From Galerina marginata (Eukaryota > Basidiomycota > Agaricomycetes > Agaricales > Galerinaceae), in NCBI GenBank assembly GCA_023014335.1, contig JAECYW010000031.1:248001-312000 (forward strand): a DNA stretch of 64,000 nt. The letters are read 5' to 3'. The translations under genes and the position numbers were made by a program. This document shows positions 45,510 through 57,937 of this stretch, piece by piece (within the stretch, counting starts at the first letter, position 1; the number at the start of each line of letters is the position of its first letter). A model generated the notes under the pieces. It had not been told where the DNA came from. It was given only the letters and a program-made list of their open reading frames with translations, and ran no database searches.

Positions 45510-48080
45510 CCGCCCAACTTTGCTTCCCCTTACCCGTAGTTGGGAACAGTTTACGCAAACAGTACAGGGAGGTCAGGACCCCCTCGTCTCCATGCGTTTC
45601 CCAGCGGATGTGAGGTAATCTCGAACAACGGGGCAGTCTGCCTTGCTGTGGGGGAAGTACAAAGCAAAATAGCGCCATTCAACTAGCGGGGCTAGTTTGG
45701 TGTTAGTGTTGCTAGGACGAAGGTAGGACGAAAGTAGGAAAATTGGTGGTCCGGTGACGCGTTGACGGTTGAGCACGTTGATGGCTATCGTCGGTGTTGG
45801 GACCAAAATCCGTCGTCCTGTCTGCGATTCGGGATCATGATCCGACTTGGGACTGAGCCTCGCGCTGCGGGAGGGAATTCGAACGTGGTTCCGGGAGGGA
45901 AATGGAAATGTGTAGGTAACTGGAACGCTTTGGTTACAATCGACGTTAGCGTTGGCGTTCCTGCTCCAGACAATGTCGACGGTGACGTTGAATTTTCTGC
46001 CGCTGCCGCAGACAACAGGAGTGGTGATTGCCTTGGGGTAGTACGAGTCTGACATTAACAGGGGCAACAGCAGCGAAGGATTCGCGAACGAAATTCAACA
46101 TCGACGTCCTCGTCGACGACTGCAAAAGTAACTGGGACGAGGATAACCTTGTATGCAATGACAAAGAAAGTATAGTGGACGGTGCGGGGAGGTGAGAGTG
46201 GGTGGGGTTTAGTACCAGTCATCATGGTCGATGTCGAGAGTGACGGGGAGGTCGTTATTGCCGACGACGACGGCCATGGTGAAGAAGGCATAGCTATGGG
46301 CTCGTCCAACTCTTGTCCACGTTGGTAAATAAGAAAAGGACTTCATCATTTTCTGTGATTTTAAACCGTCAGCTACTTCCCTGTGGTCGTTCAAAGCAGT
46401 AAAAGCTAAAACGTACGCCGATAACCATAATCGTCCGAAGTTCCCATCGAAGTCGTGTCCAACGGCACCGCCCGATCCAGAGCGAGGCCCTGAGACAGGA
46501 CTAGGGCTAAGCTCGCTCCTTGCACCCGACCGAAGCTAATGCCAGCTCGGGCTGCACCCTGTTCTTACGCATCATGTTATTGGGAGGCGCCGGGTCTTCG
46601 TTTCCATGACCCGAGTTGGCCGATGGTCACCGTAGCTCATCGCTGCCGCCGTCACCTGGGTCGGGCGGGCAGGGAGTTCCTCAGCGACCAACGACGTCAG
46701 ATCGTGGGCGGTGGACGGAGATTTTGACGCAGGCGGCGAGTTAGGAGCTGGAAAATCAAGTGACGTTGTCAGTTCGATGATTTAGAGAAAAACAACGAAA
46801 AGGAAAAGAAAAAAAAGGATGGCAAAATGGAACCTTGGCTGAAAACTACAGGAAGAGAATAAGGACAACACATACATTTATGAACCAATGTCGATCTTTC
46901 CCGCAGGTGCTCATCTTCGTCCCTATCCGGCATCGGCATCTTCGCATCTTCAGCACCACCATGGCCGCTCTTTCCCTTTCTTCTCGTATTCGTATTCAGA
47001 TGCGAACGCGTAGGCGTAGCCGAGCCTTAAACAGTTAAATGGGGACAAGATTGACCAATGTATGCGCGTGAACGGAGAAAAAATCATACTGGGCGGCGAC
47101 GAACAGTTGTCCGATCCTTCGCGAAAAGGTTTGGGTGCGAGTTGGATGAAGGTGGGCGAGGACTAGATCTAGAGTGTGAAATAAGCGTGTGATAAGCTGA
47201 AAAACAGAGAGCGAAAAACTCACGGAAATATCGCAGGTGTTTTCACTGGCAGGAGCGCAAGCAGAGTATGTAGTATGTATCGCGTCCCCGTCGTCCACTC
47301 CGATGCCTGAGGCGAGGGTACTGGGTAACGATCCCGGGCCAACAAAGACGGCGAGTTCTCCTTGCCAGCACACAACACAGGTCTCAGCACTGCATTAAAC
47401 CACACCCCATTCCTCACAACTATCTGTCACTCCCAGCCAGCGGCGCGTCCAACGCAGCAGTCAACAGTGGTCCAACGAGATGGACGTGCAGCTTTGGCGA
47501 TCCAATCTGCGCGTATGCGATAAGCGGATCCGAGAACGGGTAATTATTCGGGTTAAGGGTGGGATGAGGCCCGAGGAACAGATAGGTATTGTGTAGGCCT
47601 GGGCGGCTCGCGAGGAAGAATTGTCCCAATGTATGCGTCTCAAGGCCAAAACTCTGACGTACTCATCGTCGGAGCCGCCGTTCAGCATGGGGAACTGGCT
47701 GTTGGCAGTGGTAGATGTAGCGAGCTCCGTTGACGCATCCGGCAGTGAAAAATATCAGGCGCAGATGCAGCGGGCGAGCTTGATCTCGGCACAGGTATCT
47801 TGAGGTGAGGAACCAGAAGAAAGAGACAGAGGCGCTCGGGCAATGGAGAGCAGACAGAGCAGCGACTCTGGTCCACCCCGGTTCTTCGTCGCCATCCAGC
47901 ACAGTGAGCTCGAAAGGAATGAACTTCTATTCCAAACACGGCCAAATGACCTTGTTATCTTATCTTGGGCCGATAACGTGGTCTCAATCCAATCTCAATC
48001 TCTTCCCACATTCGACGGTGGCTGGTTGAGCAGTGTTGGTGCTTTCTCCAAGACAAGTATCGTATTTCCTGAAGATAGAT
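45510..48080. repeat. Block B copy 1 (longest)
   Basis: It is homologous in order to 51950-54470, to 61930-63260 (right parts only) and to 37520-38560. Minus-strand frames at 45573-46067 and 47420-47902 are long and resemble frames in the other copies, for example a conserved SSYLRPS-TNTKLAPL stretch and an LTVLDGD stretch. The block may derive from a multi-exon gene or an unknown mobile element. No copy reads as an intact protein and I recognise no domain. Confidence 0.55.
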
Positions 48081-49131
48081 AGAGTAGCCTGAGTGCCCTG
48101 TATTGAGAATTGACATGTTTACTAGGGTAAATAATCAGACAATTTATTTGCAATTTATCCCTAACCGAAGCCTAATTTTACGAGGAAGGGTGGGTTTAAC
48201 TCTCTCCAAGGCGGGTCTCTATCTGCATACCCAAAACACCTATTTACACATGTTGTCTCTCCCGTCCTTAGGACCCAAATTGTAGATTAGATAAGATAGA
48301 GTAGATCACATCAGTGGCCGTACACGGTAGTGTGTTGCAGCTTGGTTGCAGCAGAACCTACGTGCGACGCGCTTCCCATGCTACGTCAGTCTCGGACTGG
48401 GCAGACCTGATAGGCTTACTACAATGTGACTTTCAAATTATCCCACAAGTGCAAACGTTACTGAGACGAAGTTGACACTGAGAAATTTCAAATGACATTT
48501 CATCGCTGAGGTTTCTCAGTATAATAGAGAAAATAGGACTATGAGGTTCACATGTATTGTATGCTTGTATGAGAAGCGATACCATCCAGACATCATATTG
48601 TTGAACATGATACCATCTCTATGCATCGTAAATAGGCAGTGTAATTAACTGACTTTGTCATCGATACCTGGGAAATAAAGGATTGAGGATACCCGAGGAG
48701 GGTGGCGTTTCCCATACGGCAATAGTGTGCGACATTCAATCTCAATTCGGATTGAAATAAAGTCTATGGAAAGATAACCCCATCTTTCGGATGACTACCA
48801 AGTAGACAGGCGGTTTATCTATCAGGCGTCTCCGTTGATGTTGCCCACTATCAATCCTATATGAGGAGAGCACGCTCAAGCCGACCAACTTGAATTAGTT
48901 TGTGTCAACCAGAATAGGTGAGTCCCTCGTTATTCTAACGACTTCGTTCAGTGTAGAACCTCCTAGACATCCGGGTGTCGACCCTGTCCATGTCTTTTTC
49001 AATCATCAAGTGATGAATGTCCATTTATGGACCCAGTCTCTTGACACATAAAAGTGGATGACGCCGTGGCAGCGTCCTTTGGATCAATCCCCTCTGCAAT
49101 TCCCTCGACAGAAACCTGGCGGACAACCACA
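48081..49131. other. Intergenic with an LTR-like relic
   Basis: No gene is seen apart from the LTR-like relic at 48281-48423 described separately. Confidence 0.35.
48281..48423 (+). repeat. Degenerate LTR relic
   Basis: It shares with the 217-bp LTR the stretch GATTAGAT-AGATAGAGTAGAT, then CATCAG-GGC-GT-CACGG, and near the end AGACCTGATAGGC. It begins TGTAG and ends CTACA. About a third of the LTR length is missing. Confidence 0.5.
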
Positions 49132-50992
49132 ATGGATAACGCGCAAGGTATCAACCTTTCTCAAACGTTTGCACCGTTTTATTGGGGTAAGTTCGTTTCC
49201 TCAACACTTTCTTTTGCACTGACTTGCAGGCTAGGTTTTCTCGTTTCTTTGTTGTGAGCTATCGATTGGGGTATCGATACTTGAATCCTTGTCCCCATGC
49301 TGAACCAATTTCGCAGTCTGGGTGGGATCACAGCTGTTCAAGCGTATATTTATTTCCCAGCTCGCCAAGACAGATCTTTTGTTCGATTTACGGTATGAAA
49401 TTATCGCTATGCTGGTCATGTGTCCGGCCTTACTGATAATGGGTACGATTACAATCAGGCTGCTACGATGCTGTGAGTCAAACTTCGTTAAACATTTTCG
49501 AAACACAAAATTAAAAGAACACTTGCAGTTTTTGTGACTTTGCCTCCTCTATTCTGATCGCGCAATCCGTGTACTACTACCTTGTGAGCTCACCGCTTGA
49601 CCTCAAGGAATGTGTTGAGAGGTGCGATATATTCAGGTTCCGCACTTTGGCTCTCTGGTCCCACTTAGCTCCATTACACCGTGCGCATCCATCCCCTCCC
49701 CATAAAGCAGTCCTTCATTGCAATTCCAATAGAGAGCTGACGACTGACTGTCTTATCTCGGCGATAATCACATTTATGTTCGTTCAAACCATTTCCGACT
49801 TCGGCAACGCGAGTTTAGGTATAAATGACTTTTATTTCGTCTAGCGCTCAAATTTATTTTGTCTACCAACTGTATGCCGGTACGTTAATGAATTACTTTA
49901 TGAATCATTGTCCCGATCTCCGATTTTTATCTAGTCAAACGGCTAAGCAGCACAAGGTGGCTTGTCCTCGGGTCCATCGTGAGCACCGTATTGGGCGGGG
50001 AATTAAAGAAATAACACTTAAACGCTCAGGCTGGTTGCGCGATTCTGGCGTTTGGTATATATCATGACTTTTTTCTCATTGAATTGGTGCTGACTCGTCA
50101 CATAAACTGCCCCAGCTTCGGGCATTGGTACGTTATCTGTATTATTGTAAGGACGGGAATAACGACACGAGTACAGGCTGCGTGGTGACCATGTTTGTGT
50201 TTCACCACGGTGTATTTTCCACGAGTAGGAACGAGGTGTTCAATGTGAGTGAACCTCCGTAATAACTTGGCGGATGATCATTATAATTAAAAATTCAACA
50301 CGATGTAGACTTTCTTCGGAGTATCTAAAGCATTTGGAGCTGCCAGCGACGTACTAGCAACGGCTGCGATGTGTGTTTACCTGACTTCTTCAAACACAGG
50401 AATCAAAGAGTTAGTCTTAGTTCATTTTCGGAGCCACACTGGTTAATCCTTTGTTTTAGGACAGCGACGCTTCTTAAACGGCTTACTCGTTTCGTGATTC
50501 ACCGCGGAGCCTTGGTGACCCTTATTCAAATCCTCCTTTTGGTCACCTTCTACGCTGCGCCTCAGCGTCTGTACTGGTACGCAGTCCTCTGAATTCTGAC
50601 ACCATTTCCCCACGCAGGGCCGAACTGATACCCGGGTTGCGATCGTTATAAAGGATTCCTTTCCACATTAATGTCACCAAGCTCTATACCAGCACGTTCT
50701 GTAAGTCATTCCCTCCAGGTTATTATACTGCCAGTAGCGGGATTGACTTCCAGTTCATTATAGTCGCGATGTCAGTGGAAATAACCCAAATTAATCTCTC
50801 TTATTTTCTAATACAATTTTCTTCAACGAAAGGCTCAATGGAAGAAAAAGTCTTCGAGATAACCACATCACACTATCGAGAATGGAATTTTGTAGTGGGC
50901 ACCGCGACCTTGGCTTGGAAATGGGGGTAAATAGGAACTTTTCGCAGGTGTATTTGAAGTTTGTCACTGATACGTCCTGTTTAGCTGAATGA
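49132..50992 (+). CDS. DUF6534-type membrane protein
   Basis: Exons resolved in phase: 49132-49190, 49230-49250, 49317-49392, 49459-49472 and from 49529. Further exons run through about 50330-50408 and 50461-50580. The last exon ends at the stop at 50990-50992. The translated order fits the Agaricomycete DUF6534 family: GITAVQAYIYF, SVYYYLV, a helix ending in FIAQIYFVYQLYA, then RWLVLGSIVS, then FGAASDVLATAAMCVYL followed by TATLLKRLTRFVIHRG, then KLYTSTF and a polar tail. About seven helices are expected. The ATG at 49132 is the first in the frame. Small exons (21 and 14 bases) make the model easy to miss. Exact boundaries in 50040-50300 are not settled. Function is unknown. Confidence 0.78.
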
Positions 50993-51354
50993 CGCTGTCG
51001 TTGATATGCCAATGGTCACCCAAAAATTCGGAATGGTGGATATTTAGGTCCTGAGGCTTACGATTCCTTGCTTTATCGGTGCCTTCTTGTTATGTCTTTT
51101 GTACCAAAAAACTTGTCAGATCACTCACTAGACACTTACCAATTACTATCAAGTATAGCATATCGTTTGATTGTCATTCAACCTCTTCGCTACTGATACA
51201 TCGAAGCGGGGTCCAAGGGAGGCGGAGGGAAGAATTAAACTCGTTACTTAAGCGGCGATGCCTCAGAGTGACAACCTTTATCTTGGAGAGATCCAAGCAT
51301 CCTCGTCAATGATAGAACTCGACTGCCAGTTCTATCATTTGGTTCAACACAAAC

Positions 51355-51741
51355 GTTGAACGTGAAGCTCTTACTTTTCCCGATACCGAAGCTTGTAAAT
51401 GCCGTAAACCGTTACTGATTAATTCTGATATATTTTATACCTATACCAAATGCCGGTTCTGCAAAAGAGACATTGAAAGTCCAGAACACACACTATTAGA
51501 GTGTGATGAGAACCCAGCACTCATAGCACTGCGCACAGATTTTTTGGCCGAAATATATAACAGGTCACCAAATTTGCCCAAAATTGGGACCATGAATAGC
51601 AAAGACCTGCTCTGCCACATGGTTGCACAAATGCACACAATTAAATTGCTCGCAAAATATACACATGAGGTCCTTGCTCTATATGATGCTGTTCCTATCT
51701 ATGTCCCACCACTACCCGTCCACTGGATGATTATGTCCTGA
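51355..51741 (+). mobile_element. 3' end of a non-LTR retrotransposon (reverse-transcriptase polyprotein C-terminus)
   Basis: A 128-codon frame ending at 51741 carries a CRFC-x7-PEHTLLEC zinc-finger-like signature (C-x2-C-x8-H-x4-C). It also has a C-terminal IYVPPLPVHW segment, typical of the end of LINE-type polyproteins in basidiomycetes. No reverse-transcriptase or endonuclease region precedes it; frames from 51180 to 51340 are broken. The copy is therefore 5'-truncated. A CTA repeat (51916-51933) about 175 bases after the stop probably marks its 3' tail. Confidence 0.72.
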
Positions 51742-51915
51742 GTGGGAACTTGAAGTTTCTTTGCCCTGTGTACGGTATCGTGAGGGCGGCCTTAAAAGCG
51801 GTGCGGCTTGATAGGTATTGGTGCACAGGGTCCGGGATGACACATGAGAGGAGCTTGCACGTGTGTTAATACTCTCGGAAACCCGGTGTTCAGCCATTGG
51901 ACCATGCCGGTTAAT

Positions 51916-51933
51916 CTACTACTACTACTACTA
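51916..51933 (+). repeat. (CTA)6 microsatellite at the end of the LINE fragment
   Basis: Six CTA units lie directly before block B copy 2, whose homology with copy 1 starts at 'caaatttgcttcccc' (45517 in copy 1). Simple-repeat tails are common at LINE 3' ends. Confidence 0.6.
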
Positions 51934-51939
51934 CCACCC

Positions 51940-54470
51940 AAATTTGCTTCCCCCGGGCCCCTACATGTAGTCGGGGACAATTTACTCATTCTCAGGGAGC
52001 TCAAACAGTACAGGGAAGTCGTATGTGTGATCTATACCTGTGTCTACCGAGGACCGCTCGTCTCCATGCGTTTCCCAGCATGAGACGCCGCACGGAAGTA
52101 AGGTAATCTCTAAGGTAATCTCGAACGGCGGGGCAGGCCACCTTGCCCTTGCTGTGGAGGAAGTACGAAGCAAAACAGCGCCATTCAATTAGCGGGGCTA
52201 GTTTGGTGTTAGTGCTGCTAGGACGAAGGTAGGAGGAAAGTAGGTACATTAATATTCCAGTGACGGTCGAGCACGTTGATGGCTATCGTTGGGTGTTGAG
52301 ACGAAAATTCGTCGTCCTAGACGGGTGCTGGTAATGCCCGAGGTTCTTCCTCAGGGACGGCTGCAACCATAGGTTCCGTTTCGATTGATAACGCCGGAGA
52401 GCCGTCCCGCATATCCATTGAGTTCCCCGTACTCGTCAACAGCAACGACGACGACGCCCGCCCCTCGAGCCCGTATCCCCCTCTGCACACCCAATGACAT
52501 TTGGGACGTCCTCATCCGCCTCTAGAGCCGGCGCAGAAGTAGCTATCGCCGCCCAATTCGATTTTGCCGGCCTTATTGGGTTGCGGTCGGCAGTGCTTCC
52601 ATCCTCAATCTCTACCCCCTGCGCGTCTGGTGCCGACAATCCCGCCGCGGAAGCAAACAGCGGCGCTGAGACTATTCGTTGGAAGCGCTTGAGACTGAGC
52701 GGCGGAGGCTGTGAGTGGACTACTCCGCAATAAGCCTAGATCTGCACGCCAGGTCGGCGCTCACCTTTCCTTGTGTACCTGTACTATGCAGTCGTGCCTT
52801 TGGCTGCGATTCGAGATCATGATCCGACTTGGGACTGAGCATCGCGCTGCGAGAGTGAACGTGGTTCAGGGAGGGAAGTGGAAATGCGGCGATAACTGGA
52901 CCGCTTTGGTTACAATCGACGTTGGCGTTGGCGTTCCTGCTTCAGACGATGTCCACGTTGATGGTGATTGCCTTGTGGTTGCACGAGAGTCTGAGACCAA
53001 CAGAGGCAATAGCAGCGAAAGATTCGCAAACGAAATTCAACGACGTCCTCCTAGTCGACTGCAAAAGTAACTGGGACGAGGATAACCTTGGATGCAATGG
53101 CAAAGAAGGCGCAGTGGACGGTGTCAGGAGGTGAGAGTGGGTGCGATGTAGTACCAGTAGTCATGTACGATGTCGGGTGTGACGTGGAGGCATGTCTAGG
53201 GCCTCGTCTAACTCTTGTCCACGTTGGTACAGAGGAAAAGGACTTCATTGTCTGTAATTTTAAACCATCAGCTATTTCCCTGTGGTCGTTCGAAAGCAAT
53301 GAAAGTTAAGAGTTAAAACGTACGCCGATAACCACAATCGTCCTCAGTCCGACTGTCTTCGAGAGGTAGGACATCCGAACATCCCATCCAAGTCATGTCC
53401 AGTGGCACCGCCAGCTCCAGAACGAGACCCGGAGACAGAACCAGGGCTGAGGTCGTTTCTTGCACCCCACCCATGGTGATGCCAGTTCGCGCGGTCTTCG
53501 TCTCCATGAGCCGAGCTGGCGGCTGAGTCACCGTCAGCTGGGTCGGGCGAGCAGGGAGTTCCTCAGCGACCAACGAGGTCAGACAGTGGACGATGGATGG
53601 AGATTTTGGCGCTGGTGGCAGTTTGGGCGCTGGAGAATCAAGGGAAGTCGTCAGTTCGATGATTTAGAGAAAAAACGACGAAAAAAATTTGAAGAAAAAA
53701 AATGGACGACGAAAAGGAACGGTAGCTGAAAACGACAAGAAGACAATAAGAACAAAACCTACGTTTAACCATAGCTGATCTTCCCCTCAGGTCCTTCTCG
53801 TCTCTGTTCAGCGTCGGCACCTTCGCATCTTCAACACCATCATGGCCGTTCTGAATGTATGCGTGTGAACGGAGGTAAATCGTACTGTGCGTCGACGAAC
53901 AGTCATTCAACCCTTCTGGGAAACGTTTGGCTGCGACTTGAACATAAGGGCGAGGCCTAGAGCACGAAATAAGCATGTGATGTACTGAAAGACAGAGAGC
54001 AAAAAACTCACGGAAATATCGCAGGTGTTTTCACCAGCAGAGACGATTTATCGCGTCCCCGTCGTCCACTTGGGGCAAGTATGCTGGCTCACGATCTATC
54101 CCGGGCCAGCGACGACGGCCTGTTCTCTTTGCTCTGCGAGGCAGCGCTTCAAGCTTTGGTTCAACCTGCTCATCGTCGTGGGCGCCATTCGGCGTGAAGT
54201 TCGAAAACAGACGGCGCCATGCCAGAGACCGTTGTCGAGCGTGATGGCACAGGGCATAGGGGTGCGTTGGAGTCGGGCAAGTCAGACAAAAGAGCCGAGC
54301 GGCGATTCTGGCACATCCCCGTTCGTCGTCGCCATCCAGCACAGTGAGCTCGACTGAACTTCCATTCCAAACACAGCCAAACTGACGTGTTACCAATCTT
54401 ATCTTCGGCCGACAACATGGTCACTCAATCTCTTCCAACATTGATGTCGATTCAACGATGGGGTATGTGT
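51940..54470. repeat. Block B copy 2
   Basis: Matches copy 1 over most of its length. For example, 52040-52230 corresponds to 45590-45730 and 52800-53300 to 45820-46400. 53510-53665 corresponds to 46620-46790 and 53850-54110 to 47060-47330. A segment at 52320-52740 is specific to this copy. Minus-strand frames are similar but broken, and no intact gene was found. Confidence 0.55.
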
Positions 54471-55959
54471 GGCAGGGGTAACTCGATGGATTCAATTGAA
54501 ACTTGTTTCTTTATGTACTTTACTCACCTTTCGCGGGATTAGATTCGCACAATTCATTCCAGACTCGGACCAACCCATTATCTGTGTCTACTTTTGACTC
54601 TTGAGGCGGTACCGGCATGAGAAGAAGAGAGCCTGAAATCAGATCATCTACGGACCCCATACAACCCAGGCAAATCAAGGAGGGCTGGTCATCGTAAAAA
54701 AGGACTTGATTAATATGATACGAAGACGGCCTAAACAGAGAGAATTAGAAGCAGAGATGTGGGGAGAAGCAGAAAGCCACGCTGGGCAGGAAGCGTCTTA
54801 ATAGTGAAGAGATTCCAACGAGGTTGGAAAGGGAAAGGGGTGAGGGTAGGTAGTGACTCCGTCAACTACGTCCTAGCAATGTTCAAGTAGTTGGTAGGTA
54901 GTTACTCGGTGTAACTCGATACGTGTTGCCAGTTGCGCTGAACGTTTACAGCCAAAAGGACTTGGAATGGTGGGTTGCGATTAACCAAAGAAAATATGTA
55001 GCTACTACAGGACTTTTATACCTAACTAGCTATGAAATTTTCTCTGTAAAATTTTAAGGAGAAATAAGAATAGGGGAAAATGTGCCTCAAGATCGGCATG
55101 TGAATGAAGAAATATATGTAATTAGTGAGGGGCCATATCGTGGATGAAGGAATAGGAAGAGAAATTTTACTTTCCGAATTTAATTCGCGCGTAGACCTAT
55201 TATTAGAGGTGCCTTCGATCGTATGCTGAAGGTAGCGCCGGTAGTGGTCTCGAATAGGGGTCGGATCCGTTGTTCCGCGCATAGTCGGAGCGGAAGCTCC
55301 ACAATAGGAAATATGTTGTTGGTGGTGTCGTTTATTGGTTTCGTGTCGATGGGAAAGCTGAGATCAACGCACAGGTAGTAGGTGAACTGTAGTGCCATGA
55401 TACCAATTGATGTCTATAATTGCATGATCCGCTCTCAAGATCTCAACTCGTGTCGATATTGGGCATACCGATTCTCCTACTACCTATCTGCATCCCTCAC
55501 GCCGTTCTGTTTTAAGAGCTAATCATCGGGCTCTCCTTTCACTTTCCCAAGCCTGTCTAAAATGCATATTCACTCCCCTCATGCGACTACTTCCATAAAA
55601 CAGAACTTCAGAACCTCAGCCGGCGGCCGTCTTTTATTTCCGTAGCCCACATACAACACTGACCTCGTTTGGAGTAGATGGAACTTGGAAATCAAAGCGC
55701 AGTCAATGATCTTTCGGGCGGTTAAAATCATTAGTGTCGGTTTCTGTCCGGTGGGATAATTGGCAGATGCTGTCTCATCGCAGGTGAGGAACATTCGCAG
55801 GTGCCGAATAGCTAGGGCCCGAGGGCTCTGCGTTCTTGAAAGTTAGGACTTGTCCGAACTTTGAAGTCCTAAAAACAAACGCGATACCCTCCAAATGACT
55901 GAAAGCAAGAAAATAAACACTGACAAGGTTTTTTGAAACAGCTGTGACCTTTGTTATGT
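54471..55959. other. Intergenic, then left part of block A copy 2
   Basis: 54471-55460 shows no gene and is AT-rich around 55000-55180. From about 55465 it is homologous to block A copy 1 (42680 onward), interrupted at 55960 by the LTR element. Confidence 0.4.
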
Positions 55960-56176
55960 TGTAGTAGTGGCCTCTGGCCCGAGCAGCCCGAGCCTTTGAT
56001 TAGATTAGATAGAGTAGATTGCATCAGCGGCTGTGCACGGTTGTGTGCCAGCGCGTTTCCTGGTTGAGGAATCAATTCGCACCTTGCCCGCAACGCTATA
56101 CTGCGCGGCTGCTCGACGAGCTATCCGAGCTTTGCCAGACCCGAGCTGCCAGGGTAGGTCTGATAGGCCTATCCCA
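55960..56176 (+). repeat. 5' LTR
   Basis: 217 bases, beginning TGTAGTAGTGG and ending GGCCTATCCCA, apparently identical to 57721-57937. Diverged relatives are at 32997-33171 and 48281-48423. Confidence 0.88.
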
Positions 56177-56444
56177 TTTGGTGACAACAGAGCGATTCGG
56201 ACTAAGCCTTTGGCTTTTTTGATTTTCGAGCACTTTTCCGACCCATCCTGCCAGCGGACACACCAACAACGCGACATTTCGTGACAACGGCCCACTAACT
56301 GAAAACTGATAACCACGAGAACCGAACCACCAGCCCTTTGCCAGCCTATACTCACTGTACACACCGGAACAGTGAAAATTCGACACCTGTCGTCGAACTC
56401 CGTGCCCGCCGCTCGTGACGGCCAACCTATCCACCACTACTGTC

Positions 56445-57668
56445 ATGCCAGCCGCTTCCGCCGACAAGCGCGCGCGTCAACGCGCTAACAAACTTTCTCA
56501 GAGGGAACCTACTCCATCGGCCCCCACACCACAGGCCGCACCTGTGAAATTCACGTCGCTGCCCCCACTGCCTTCTACTGCAGCACCCGCTTTTTCAACT
56601 GCCACTGAAAACGCGACGCCGGCCCCATGGCCAGCTCCTTCACCTGCTACATTCACCATTTCCTATATTCCTCTTTCCATATCCTACCCCGCACCCGAAA
56701 ACCCTGCTGCTAAACTTCCAACAGATGCCGTCCGAGTCACCCGTTCCGACCTCGCTCTTTTGCTGCGCCAGTCATATAACCATGGCACTGAACATGGATG
56801 GAAGGCTAACATAGCCGTTGTACGGGAGCGTCTTCAGGCCGACTACGAAAAGGACATGGAGGACGCGACCGCAAAGTTCGAAATCCACGAGAAGCAGATT
56901 CGCGACGAAGAGTTCAAGCGCGGTTTTGACAGCGGCCGTGATACAGCCTTATGGTTGGAATCTGAATGTCCGGAATCTATCCGAACCCTCCGTGCCGACT
57001 GTAGTACACAAACCGAGTCACCAGAACCCAAACAGCCCCTCCACATCGACTTCAGTATGCAAACTGAACCTGTATCTCCTGAAATTACCCTTCCTATACC
57101 TTTACCTGAACCCCCCTCTGTTTTACCATTGCCTCCTTCCCTTTCTAAACCAGTTTCTAATTTTTTATCTTCATTATTTGAACCCTTCGAATCAACTGCC
57201 CTCCCTATTTTCGATCCACCTATTTCCACCGTTAACCCTGAACCTCCATCTACTTTACCCCCACCTTTCATATGGTCTGAAGAACCTTCTGACGTACCCG
57301 ACCTTTTACCAGTATCACCACCACCTCTTTTAGCTATACTTTCCCCTTCATTCCCTAACCGCGACTTTTCCGACTTACACTCAGGCGCAAATCCGTGGCG
57401 AAGCTTACAGCATCGAAAGGGACGTGATTGCTGTCGCTCAGCCCAGCCTATCCGCCAGCGCAAACATCACCGACCCACATTTACCACAAAATTTTATTCC
57501 AACTTTCACCATCTTCACGTACCCTATATGCCTTACCCAACTATGCCCTATGAATCACCACCGAAACCCCCTGCACCTTTGGACTGGCACGCAGACCCAC
57601 GACTTTTCGAGTTGAGCCAAGTCTTGAAAACCCTGGGGTGGGTTCCCCCTTCGACAGCAAGACCTTGA
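56445..57668 (+). CDS. Gag-like protein of the non-autonomous LTR element
   Basis: 407 aa, single exon, from the first ATG in the frame. The N-terminus is basic (DKRARQRANK), then about 60 residues are Pro/Ala/Thr-rich. A central, charged, probably helical stretch of about 90 residues runs from DLALLLRQSYNHG to EEFKRGFDSG. A very Pro-rich region with acidic clusters follows, then a basic, His-rich C-terminus. There is no zinc knuckle, no protease DTG/DSG triad and no polymerase motif. I assign it as Gag-like only because it is the sole ORF between LTRs. It might bind RNA through its basic ends. The frame is intact, which fits recent activity. It is not similar to any enzyme I recognise. Confidence 0.7.
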   Translation: MPAASADKRARQRANKLSQREPTPSAPTPQAAPVKFTSLPPLPSTAAPAFSTATENATPAPWPAPSPATFTISYIPLSISYPAPENPAAKLPTDAVRVTRSDLALLLRQSYNHGTEHGWKANIAVVRERLQADYEKDMEDATAKFEIHEKQIRDEEFKRGFDSGRDTALWLESECPESIRTLRADCSTQTESPEPKQPLHIDFSMQTEPVSPEITLPIPLPEPPSVLPLPPSLSKPVSNFLSSLFEPFESTALPIFDPPISTVNPEPPSTLPPPFIWSEEPSDVPDLLPVSPPPLLAILSPSFPNRDFSDLHSGANPWRSLQHRKGRDCCRSAQPIRQRKHHRPTFTTKFYSNFHHLHVPYMPYPTMPYESPPKPPAPLDWHADPRLFELSQVLKTLGWVPPSTARP

Positions 57669-57720
57669 GACAGGTTTTCGTGATGCAACAAGGACGTTGC
57701 ATTTTGTGTGGGTGGGCACA

Positions 57721-57937
57721 TGTAGTAGTGGCCTCTGGCCCGAGCAGCCCGAGCCTTTGATTAGATTAGATAGAGTAGATTGCATCAGCGGCTGTGCACG
57801 GTTGTGTGCCAGCGCGTTTCCTGGTTGAGGAATCAATTCGCACCTTGCCCGCAACGCTATACTGCGCGGCTGCTCGACGAGCTATCCGAGCTTTGCCAGA
57901 CCCGAGCTGCCAGGGTAGGTCTGATAGGCCTATCCCA
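57721..57937 (+). repeat. 3' LTR
   Basis: Direct repeat of 55960-56176, same length, no differences seen by eye. The right target-site copy ATGT follows at once. Confidence 0.88.

Larger units (their letters stand above)
55960..57937 (+). mobile_element. Complete short non-autonomous LTR retrotransposon
   Basis: Two 217-bp direct repeats (55960-56176 and 57721-57937) start TG and end CA. I could see no differences between them. A four-base ATGT duplication flanks the element (55956-55959 and 57938-57941). A candidate primer-binding site, TGGTGACAACAGAG, begins three bases after the left LTR. A G-rich tract (GGGTGGG) lies just before the right LTR. The 1.5-kb interior holds one 407-codon ORF and no protease, reverse transcriptase or integrase, so the element must be mobilised in trans. 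It interrupts block A copy 2. Confidence 0.88.
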
